Assembly: GCF_000170835.1 (NCBI RefSeq)
Contig: NZ_ABCP01000008.1
Span: 1 to 64,000, forward strand
Reading direction: 5' to 3'
DNA from: Marinobacter algicola DG893
GTDB lineage: Bacteria > Pseudomonadota > Gammaproteobacteria > Pseudomonadales > Oleiphilaceae
Length of the DNA stretch: 64,000 nt
In this document: positions 8,865 through 15,480 of the stretch, one piece after another
Layout: each line of letters opens with the position of its first letter
Position numbering within the stretch: position 1 is the stretch's first letter
Notes under the pieces: generated by a model
The model's database searches: none
What the model saw: only the letters and a program-made list of their open reading frames with translations
What the model was told of the DNA's origin: nothing
Position numbers and translations under genes: made by a program

Positions 8865-9164
8865 ATGTTTCAGTCGTTCAGAAAATCAGCACGTGAGCGC
8901 AGCGCCATTGCGCAGGTCGGCGACTGGACGAAAGCAAGGTTCAACCTCTCCGACCAAGCCACCGTGATGGTCGCTGAAGTCAACTGCCAGGTCCCCGGAT
9001 GCCCGCCAGTAGAGACCGTTATCGCATTCTGGACGGATCCGGAAACCCGCTATCGATTCAAGGTTTTCAAGCCCGTTGCTGAAGTCGTCGAGGACGATTT
9101 GCCGGTCAGTTGGCTTTTGCCATCGCTGCTTGATGAAGACGACCTGGGTTGCGACTGCTGCTAG
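8865..9164 (+). CDS. Small Cys-rich protein, 99 residues, possible metal carrier
   Basis: The ATG at 8865 has AAGGAG 8 bases upstream, so the longer frame that begins near 8727 is not needed. The protein has a compact alpha/beta look and two Cys features: EVNCQVPGCPPVETV in the middle and GCDCC at the very C-terminus. The central motif recurs in small uncharacterised bacterial proteins, as far as I recall. The function is unknown. It is divergent from the CobW GTPase operon across a shared candidate operator, which makes metal binding or delivery a reasonable guess. Confidence 0.75.
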   Translation: MFQSFRKSARERSAIAQVGDWTKARFNLSDQATVMVAEVNCQVPGCPPVETVIAFWTDPETRYRFKVFKPVAEVVEDDLPVSWLLPSLLDEDDLGCDCC

Positions 9165-9179
9165 CGCGCACCCTGAAAT

Positions 9180-9196
9180 ACGGAACAGCGTTCCGT
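9180..9196. promoter_or_regulatory. Perfect palindrome ACGGAAC-AGC-GTTCCGT
   Basis: A 7+7 perfect inverted repeat with a 3-base spacer, 16 bases after the stop of the Cys-rich gene and 89 bases before the next start. No T-run follows, so it is not a terminator. Its sequence matches the ACGGTAC-AAC-GTTCC element at 2692-2706, suggesting a shared regulator. Confidence 0.5.
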
Positions 9197-9284
9197 TTTG
9201 CCTTATGATTGGTGTAAACTCAGCCAAGATAAACCGTCGTTTCCATTTTTCAAAGCAGTCAAAACAAGAACCAGGAAGATCATC

Positions 9285-10235
9285 ATGAACAACAAGTCGC
9301 ATCCACTGAAAACGGTCACACGCACACAGGGCAACAATGCCGCGCTGAAAGATGGCCGCGTCAAGCCAGATGGTTTTACGTTTGAATTCGAGGAAGTTCC
9401 CGTGTTGCCACAGGCGTTTCGACGCATGGTGCGCACACTGGAATTCGATGTCAGCGAAATGGCGCTGACGACTTATCTGACGGCTCGCGAACACGGCGTT
9501 GAGTTCACCGCGCTACCCATTTTTCTGGTGCGGGGCTTTCACCATGGCGCGATCCTGCACAACGTGAAGGCTGGCATAAAATCGCCCAAAGACCTGGAAG
9601 GTAAAAAGGTGGGAGTCAATCGCGGATACACAGTGACCACTGGCGTCTGGGCTCGCGCTATCCTTCAGGACCAGTACGGCGTTGACCTGGATAAAATCAC
9701 CTGGGTCCTGTCTGGCGACGAACACGTTCAAAGCTGGCAGGCGCCGGGAAACGTCGTTCCACTGGGGGATGACAAAAACATGGAAGGAATGCTGGCCAGC
9801 GGTGAGATCCCCGCAGCTATCGGTGTAAGCTCCGACCATCCTGACGTACAGCCACTGATCGCAAATGCCACAGAAGTCGGCCTGGAAGCCCTGCGCGCGT
9901 CAGGGCACTACCCGATCAATCACCTGGTAGTGGTCAGAAACGAAGTACTTCAACAGCATCCAGATGTTGCCGAGTCCGTATTCAATGCATTTGCTGAATC
10001 CAAACGACTCTATCTTGAGCAACTCAGGGCCGGCAGCATCGCAAAACCCACCGCAATCGACCGGCTACACGCCCAGGTGATGGAGGTCATTGACGACCCC
10101 CTGCCATATGGCATCGAACCAAACCGAAAAATACTTGAGGAACTGATTGACCACGCCACTCGCCAAAAGATTCTCCGCAAACCCGTTCACTTGAACGATG
10201 TATTCGCCAAAGCAACCTGGAATCTGGCGGGTTAG
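9285..10235 (+). CDS. 4,5-dihydroxyphthalate decarboxylase-like / NMT1-like protein
   Basis: A protein of about 316 residues with the periplasmic-binding-protein fold but no signal peptide. AGGAAG lies 6 bases before the ATG at 9285. The segments SPKDLEGKKVGVNRGYTVT and WARAILQDQYGVDLDKITW are typical of the family that holds both 4,5-dihydroxyphthalate decarboxylase and ABC substrate-binding proteins. Absence of a leader favours a cytoplasmic enzyme or sensor. In a cluster ending in LigJ/LigK, a decarboxylation that yields a protocatechuate-like diol would fit. Its last 4 bases overlap the end of the convergent LysR gene. Confidence 0.72.
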   Translation: MNNKSHPLKTVTRTQGNNAALKDGRVKPDGFTFEFEEVPVLPQAFRRMVRTLEFDVSEMALTTYLTAREHGVEFTALPIFLVRGFHHGAILHNVKAGIKSPKDLEGKKVGVNRGYTVTTGVWARAILQDQYGVDLDKITWVLSGDEHVQSWQAPGNVVPLGDDKNMEGMLASGEIPAAIGVSSDHPDVQPLIANATEVGLEALRASGHYPINHLVVVRNEVLQQHPDVAESVFNAFAESKRLYLEQLRAGSIAKPTAIDRLHAQVMEVIDDPLPYGIEPNRKILEELIDHATRQKILRKPVHLNDVFAKATWNLAG

Positions 10236-11164
10236 CGGTCATACCCTGGTTTTTGCGCCTTTGCCTCATCCCTTACCGCATGCATGAACAATTGCATTGC
10301 CGGTGACGGGATGGTGTCCGCGCGAATGGTCAGCCCCACTGGACCAAGCGTCTCTTTGGTATCCAGAGGCAAGGCCTCCATTACACCCAGACCAATCTGT
10401 GGCGCAGCAACCCCGTGGGAAATGATCCAGATGGCGTCAGTCTGACGGACGTACTCCTTGCCGAAAGCGCCTGAAATCACCTCAATGACGTCTGGCAGTT
10501 CGCCCACGCCCTCCGCCAGCAGTATCGCTTCAGCGGCTTTGGCAATGATCGAGCCTTCCACCGGAAACAGCACCGTGTAATCGCGTATGTCCATAAAGCT
10601 CAACCGCTCTTTACTGAGCAGCGGATGGCCTTTGCGAACGGCAAACACAATACTTTCCGAATACAGATGTTGAAACGACAACCCCGACATATGGGCAGGT
10701 TCAGCCAGGCGACCCACCACCAGATCCAGATCTCCGACCCGCAACTGCCCCAACAGAAAATTATTGGGCGCAGACACCAGTTTCAGGGTGACGTCCATGC
10801 CCAGAGTCCGGAAGCGGTCGACCGCCTTGGGCAGTATACTGGCCGCTACCGTAGGCAGAATCCCAATCGACAGCCTGGTTTTGCCCTTCATCTGAGCCTG
10901 ACTGATACTTTCCGCCCCTTCACGCAGAGCGTTGACGCTAGCACCGGCATACTTGAGAAACACCTCGCCAAAGCCGGTCAGCGTGACACCGTTCTTACTT
11001 CTTTCCATTAACCTTACGCCCAGCATTTCCTCTAGCTCTTTGAGCTTCTTGGACACCGCCGGTTGGGACAAAGACAGGGCATCGGCAGCGCGACCAACGC
11101 TGCGCTGGCGCGCCACTTCAAGAAAGCATTGCAGATGCCTGAACTTAATTCGGTTATACAGCAT
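10232..11164 (-). CDS. LysR-family regulator, PcaQ-like
   Basis: A 310-residue LysR regulator. It has an N-terminal winged HTH (RIKFRHLQCFLEVARQRSVG, then RAADALSLSQPAVSKKLKELE) followed by a substrate-binding domain from about residue 95. The opening HLQCFLEVARQRSVGRAADAL closely resembles PcaQ, the activator of protocatechuate genes. It is third in a minus-strand operon after the isochorismatase-like and MFS genes, 17 bases behind the MFS stop. It probably responds to an aromatic-derived intermediate. Targets in this window are not proven. Confidence 0.85.
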   Translation of the reverse strand: MLYNRIKFRHLQCFLEVARQRSVGRAADALSLSQPAVSKKLKELEEMLGVRLMERSKNGVTLTGFGEVFLKYAGASVNALREGAESISQAQMKGKTRLSIGILPTVAASILPKAVDRFRTLGMDVTLKLVSAPNNFLLGQLRVGDLDLVVGRLAEPAHMSGLSFQHLYSESIVFAVRKGHPLLSKERLSFMDIRDYTVLFPVEGSIIAKAAEAILLAEGVGELPDVIEVISGAFGKEYVRQTDAIWIISHGVAAPQIGLGVMEALPLDTKETLGPVGLTIRADTIPSPAMQLFMHAVRDEAKAQKPGYDR

Positions 11165-11181
11165 AATTTTTTATCCGGTCG

Positions 11182-12387
11182 TTATGTCAATGGCGTGTGG
11201 TCGCGACAAAGCATTCGTTGTTCAACGTCTCGCAACCCAATGGCGGCTCCGAAACCCACGGCCGCCAGCAGCGGTATTAACCACCGGCCGCAATCCCAGC
11301 CACCCATGTGAGCCACTGCAAGAGCAATGGCCGGCGGCCCGACAAAGGTGCCCAGGCTACCAAGCTGCATCACAATACCGTTGCCGACGGCAACCTGCTC
11401 CGGACGTCTCGCATGGAAAGGAATAGCTGAAAATACCGTGGCCGGCAAGGCTCCTCCGAGCCCACAGGCCAATATCGCGGCCGCAGAGCGTTCCAGGTCG
11501 GTAAAACCGGACGAGAAAACAACCCATCCGAAACTGCCAATCAGCAATTGCACACAGGCCAACACGGACCAGCGGGGTGCACCGACACGGTAAAAAAGCT
11601 GCGCACTCAGGTTGCCAACAATATTGAGTCCAACCGCCGCCCCAGTCAGCCAAATCGCAGCGGACTGCGAATAGCCCATGTGACTCACGGCAAAACTCGG
11701 CAACCAGGTAACAAGCATAAACCAGATCGATGTATAGCAGCCAAAAGACAGCCCCATCAGCCAAGGGCCTGTCATTCGAAAGCCGTCGGCAAGCACTCTG
11801 ATACTGAGAGTCCCGCGCGGGCTTACACTGGCCAGCAACGCCCGCCACCGGAGCGCGATCAGCATCATTACACCACACATAAGCACATTCAGAACCCAGA
11901 GACCCTGCCAACCCACCACTTCCATGAGAAAGGGCGCCACCATCATCATGGCGGCGATGCCCACTGGCATGTAGGTCCCCCAGACAACCAATGCACGCTG
12001 ACGCCAGACCGGCGTATCGGCCAGTACAACTGCCAGGAGGGACGGTGCAGCAACCACCACGGTGACAAAGCCCAGAGCTTCCAGAAATCGAGTGACCAAT
12101 AGCCACCCGACAATGGGCACCGCCATTGCTAACAATGAACCAAGAACAATCAGAGCAAGCCCCAGCATCAGGCTCCGTCCATAGCCCAATACCGACGACG
12201 CCAATCCACAGAAAATACCCAATGCAGCCGCGACGCAGGCAATCATAGAAGCAACCCAACCGGCTTCGACCATTGACAGGTTAAAGTCCTGGGTTAGCAG
12301 TGATAGAGCAGGCGCCACCTTCCCCACCTGTGCCGCCGCCAACCAGCCTGTGGCAAGCGCAAACAGAACAACGCGTCGGTGGCTCAT
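11182..12387 (-). CDS. MFS transporter
   Basis: About 401 residues from the ATG of MSHRRVVLFALATGW. It has roughly 12 hydrophobic segments, and the layout is that of a CynX/NarK-like major facilitator. Upstream in-frame ATGs at 12432 and 12459 would overlap the preceding gene and add a non-hydrophobic leader, so the start at 12387 was chosen (GGTGG lies about 6 bases before it). It sits between the isochorismatase-like gene and the LysR regulator on one transcript and probably imports the pathway substrate. The substrate is unknown. Confidence 0.8.
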   Translation of the reverse strand: MSHRRVVLFALATGWLAAAQVGKVAPALSLLTQDFNLSMVEAGWVASMIACVAAALGIFCGLASSVLGYGRSLMLGLALIVLGSLLAMAVPIVGWLLVTRFLEALGFVTVVVAAPSLLAVVLADTPVWRQRALVVWGTYMPVGIAAMMMVAPFLMEVVGWQGLWVLNVLMCGVMMLIALRWRALLASVSPRGTLSIRVLADGFRMTGPWLMGLSFGCYTSIWFMLVTWLPSFAVSHMGYSQSAAIWLTGAAVGLNIVGNLSAQLFYRVGAPRWSVLACVQLLIGSFGWVVFSSGFTDLERSAAAILACGLGGALPATVFSAIPFHARRPEQVAVGNGIVMQLGSLGTFVGPPAIALAVAHMGGWDCGRWLIPLLAAVGFGAAIGLRDVEQRMLCRDHTPLT

Positions 12388-12412
12388 TGCAGCCACCGCA
12401 CGAGTTGGCAGA

Positions 12413-13051
12413 TCAGGAATTGGCGCCGGCATCCAGCATGGCAACGATTTCCGCCACACTTCTCACCCGGCCCATACGCGGGAAAATCCGTTCCATGAAC
12501 TGATCGTGGTTGTCCTTCTCCGGTGAGCTACAGGCGTCCCTGGCAAACACCAGATTATAGTCCATGTCCCTGCCAGCGAAGGCTGTACTGGCCACCCCGA
12601 CATCCGTCGAGCCACCGGCAACAATCAACGTGTCAATGTTTCGCGACCGCAGTGCCAAGTCCAGATAAGTCTGGTAAAAGGCACTCCAGCGATACTTCGG
12701 GATCAGGTAATCCTCGTCTCGCGGCCCCAGTTCGTCAATGACCTGCGATTCCCATGTGCCGCCGGACACGATCGGCTTGAACTCCGGGGGCTGATCAACC
12801 GGTATCGGTTCCAGGCGATTATTGGTATCACGGATCTGGTGCGCGCTGGTGGCGTTATCCGCCCGATGGTTGGCATGGGCATAGGCAACCATAACGCTGT
12901 GAGCCCGGGCGCCCTGCATCAATTCTGCTGCGGCAGCGACCACGGGACGGTATCGCTCTATCGTTTTGGGATCCTCTTTTTTCACATGCCCATTAAGCAT
13001 ATCAAAAAAAAGAATTGCAGTCTTTTCAGGGTCCAGCATATCTGCAGTCAT
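12413..13051 (-). CDS. Isochorismatase-fold hydrolase lacking the catalytic Cys
   Basis: A 212-residue cysteine-hydrolase fold protein. Asp17 (FFDMLNGH) and Lys119 (IPKYRWSAF) of the catalytic triad are present. The position of the Cys in the usual TNVCVxxTA motif is Gly152 (GGSTDVGVASTAF). Amidase members such as nicotinamidase, N-carbamoylsarcosine amidase and maleamate amidase need the Cys. Members of the EntB/PhzD isochorismatase type, which hydrolyse vinyl ethers, do without it. The protein is therefore unlikely to be a maleamate-type amidase. It heads the operon with MFS and LysR genes. Confidence 0.8.
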   Translation of the reverse strand: MTADMLDPEKTAILFFDMLNGHVKKEDPKTIERYRPVVAAAAELMQGARAHSVMVAYAHANHRADNATSAHQIRDTNNRLEPIPVDQPPEFKPIVSGGTWESQVIDELGPRDEDYLIPKYRWSAFYQTYLDLALRSRNIDTLIVAGGSTDVGVASTAFAGRDMDYNLVFARDACSSPEKDNHDQFMERIFPRMGRVRSVAEIVAMLDAGANS

Positions 13052-13395
13052 ATCAAAAATACCCTTAGAAAATTACCTGTCGGCGGACAGAGAGATATAA
13101 AAAATCAGCAGCCGTCCGCGCTGAGAAATGGGTTTTGTTTTTGTCGTTTTCTGCGAAATCATCACAAACTATTTCGTTGACGCCTGATCATGTCAAATAA
13201 TTAAAATTTGCAAGAAGTATACCGATTTAGATATATACAACCGGGAACCCACTGTTTCCGCGCCCAAGCAATCAGCACCATTTCGTTATTCAAAATATCC
13301 AAATTTTCATTTGAATAAGGTGCCACTTTACGTCTGACTTAGGGGTGGGCAAACAACTAAAACAACCCTTATATCTCTCAGGAGTCTGAACCAAC
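13052..13395. other. Divergent promoter region
   Basis: A 344-base AT-rich gap between the isochorismatase-like operon (minus) and the TctC-like gene (plus). Both are likely to have their promoters here. A TTGACG at about 13165 is followed by an AT-rich stretch, and AGGAG at about 13380 serves the plus-strand gene. No coding region is seen. Confidence 0.5.
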
Positions 13396-14415
13396 ATGCT
13401 CGCAAAAAAACTCGCTACGGTCGCGGCTTGCCTAACCTTCGGCGCGATGTCGCTGGCGCATGCCGACGACCACAACTTTTACGAAGGTAAAACCGTCCAA
13501 CTGCTGATCGGATATTCCGCTGGCGGTGGCTACGACACTTATGCCAGAACCCTGGCACGCCATATCGGAAAACATATTCCTGGTAATCCGGAAGTGATCA
13601 CCAGAAACGTTCCGGGCGCCGGTAGCCTGGTTCTGATGAACCAGTTGGCCAACACCTTACCGAAAGACGGCACCGTATTCGGCACCGTTTCACGGGGTCT
13701 GGCCTTCGAGCCGCTGTTTGGTAACGACAAAGCCATCTTCGATCCCACCAAAACCAGTTGGCTTGGCAGTCTGAACAATGAGACCAGTCTCTGTGTCGCT
13801 TCCACCGATGCCAAGGTGCAAAAGTGGCAGGACCTTCGAGACACCGAGCTGCTGGTAGGTGCGACTGGCTCCGGCGGTGACTCCAATGTTTTCCCACGGG
13901 TACTCAACGAAGTTCTCGGCTTCAAATTTGAGGTAGTTGCCGGTTATCCAGGCAGCAACGACATTCGCCTGGCGCTGGAACGTGGCGAGGTAAAGGGTAT
14001 CTGCAGTTGGTCATACAGCAGCGGCAAAGAACAACGACAGTCTGCAATCGGCGAAGGCAACATCAGGAACCTTTTCCAGATGTCTCTGCGCAAGCATCCC
14101 GACCTGCCTGACCTGCCGCTGGTCATAGATTTTGCCGAAAACCAGAAGCAGCGTGAGGTTCTTCGCCTGATGTTCGCCCGTCAGACCATGGGGCGGCCAT
14201 TCGTCGCACCTGCCGATGTTCCTGAAGAGCGTGTCGCGATTCTGCGCAAAGCCATGGCAGATACCACCAAAGACGCTGACTTCCTGGCCGACGCCGAGAA
14301 GCAGGGATTGGATATCGACTTTGTCGGCGGTGAAGAAATCCAGGAAATCGTGATAGAAGCCTACCAATACCCGGCCGATGTGATCGACGTTATCAAGCGC
14401 GCCACATCAAGCTGA
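13396..14415 (+). CDS. TctC/Bug-type periplasmic substrate-binding protein, orphan
   Basis: A 339-residue protein with a clear Sec signal peptide (MLAKKLATVAACLTFGAMSL, cleavage after AHA near residue 23). The mature start FYEGKTVQLLIGYSAGGGYD is the family hallmark, and NVPGAGSLVLMNQLA follows, as in TctC-family proteins. These bind carboxylates or aromatic acids in the periplasm for tripartite tricarboxylate transporters. No TctA or TctB membrane genes are present in the window, so the transporter partner is elsewhere or the protein is a sensor. AGGAG lies about 11 bases before the ATG. A hairpin terminator follows the gene. Confidence 0.85.
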   Translation: MLAKKLATVAACLTFGAMSLAHADDHNFYEGKTVQLLIGYSAGGGYDTYARTLARHIGKHIPGNPEVITRNVPGAGSLVLMNQLANTLPKDGTVFGTVSRGLAFEPLFGNDKAIFDPTKTSWLGSLNNETSLCVASTDAKVQKWQDLRDTELLVGATGSGGDSNVFPRVLNEVLGFKFEVVAGYPGSNDIRLALERGEVKGICSWSYSSGKEQRQSAIGEGNIRNLFQMSLRKHPDLPDLPLVIDFAENQKQREVLRLMFARQTMGRPFVAPADVPEERVAILRKAMADTTKDADFLADAEKQGLDIDFVGGEEIQEIVIEAYQYPADVIDVIKRATSS

Positions 14416-14432
14416 GCAGTCTTTGATCGAAG

Positions 14433-14460
14433 GCCTGCGCCCCAGGACGCAGGCAGTTTT
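14433..14460 (+). terminator. Hairpin with T-run after the TctC-like gene
   Basis: Stem GCCTGCG/CGCAGGC (7 bp perfect, 8-base loop) followed by AGTTTT, 18 bases after the stop. It may only partly end transcription, because the dioxygenase gene starts 22 bases later on the same strand. Confidence 0.6.
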
Positions 14461-14481
14461 CGGCTATCAGGAACAAACAGT

Positions 14482-15354
14482 ATGAAGATCAATCCATTCG
14501 CCAACGACTTTGGTGCGGAAATCACCGACGTTGACCTTAAAGACCCCTCCAGCGAAATCACTGAACGCATTTATCAAGCCTTTCTGGACCACCAGATGCT
14601 GGTTATTCGCGATCAGGATTTGAACCCACTGGAGCAGGTCGCCTTCACCGAGCGTTACGGCACACTGGAATGGCAGGAAAACGTCAAATACGCACATCCT
14701 GACCACGACAAGGTACTGATTCTCTCCAACGAAATTCGCCCAGATGGCACTGCCGTGGGTGTGGTCGATGCCGGCGATTTCTGGCATTCGGACTCCTCTC
14801 ACCATGAAGAGCCGGTGAAGGTAACCGTGCTGATGTCTGTCCGCACGCCCTCTAAAGGTGGCGCCACCGATTTCTGCGACATGTACGCGGTTTACAATGC
14901 CCTGCCGGAAGCCACAAAACAGAAGATCAGTGGACGCTATGGCATTCATCATGCGTCCAAGGCACTGAATCCGAGAGTGAAAATTTCAGAGAATCGCCCA
15001 GGGGCCAAGGAATTTTACGCCAAACAGGCCCAAGAACGACCTACGGTACGACAACCGTTAGTGCGCACCCACGATGAAACTGGTCGCCAGGCACTGTATG
15101 TTTCGCCCCGATTTACCCTCGGCATCGAAGACATGGACGACGCGGAGGCGCAACCGCTACTCGACGAGCTTTTCAGCTACATCACCGATGAAGCGCGTAA
15201 ATACCACTATCGTCACTACTATCGCACCGGCGACCTGGTGCTGTGGGATAACCGCTGCATTGTGCACCGCGCTACAGGCGGCTATGCCCGCGACGATATT
15301 CGCAGGCTGCACAGAACCACGGTTGTGGGGCAAAGGGCTTTTTACAAGGCCTAG
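14482..15354 (+). CDS. TauD/TfdA-family 2-oxoglutarate-dependent dioxygenase
   Basis: A 290-residue Fe(II)/2-oxoglutarate dioxygenase. The Fe-binding HxD is in FWHSDSS (about residue 102), and the distal His is in WDNRCIVHRATGGY near residue 260. A following Arg pair (DIRRLHRTTV) is suited to 2-oxoglutarate binding. Family members hydroxylate and split taurine, 2,4-D, alkyl sulfates or other carboxylates. It shares direction with the TctC-like gene 66 bases upstream and may act on the solute that protein binds. The substrate cannot be told from sequence. Confidence 0.85.
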   Translation: MKINPFANDFGAEITDVDLKDPSSEITERIYQAFLDHQMLVIRDQDLNPLEQVAFTERYGTLEWQENVKYAHPDHDKVLILSNEIRPDGTAVGVVDAGDFWHSDSSHHEEPVKVTVLMSVRTPSKGGATDFCDMYAVYNALPEATKQKISGRYGIHHASKALNPRVKISENRPGAKEFYAKQAQERPTVRQPLVRTHDETGRQALYVSPRFTLGIEDMDDAEAQPLLDELFSYITDEARKYHYRHYYRTGDLVLWDNRCIVHRATGGYARDDIRRLHRTTVVGQRAFYKA

Positions 15355-15480
15355 CATGCAAGGCACGTGGGAGGGTTGAACGTCACTGTGTTGAACGATG
15401 GGCCGATTCTGCGGCGTCGTGGAGTCATCGCAGGCAAGCCGCCGGCCACCGCCGCTCAAACACGTTCTCCGGTTCTGGAA

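Noticed and set aside
10232..10235. 4-base overlap of convergent LysR and decarboxylase-like genes as a frameshift
   Set aside because: Both proteins are full length and the overlap is ordinary tail-to-tail packing.
12413..13051. Maleamate amidase (NicF) of nicotinate degradation
   Set aside because: The catalytic Cys is Gly, and no NicE, NicX or NicD set is present.
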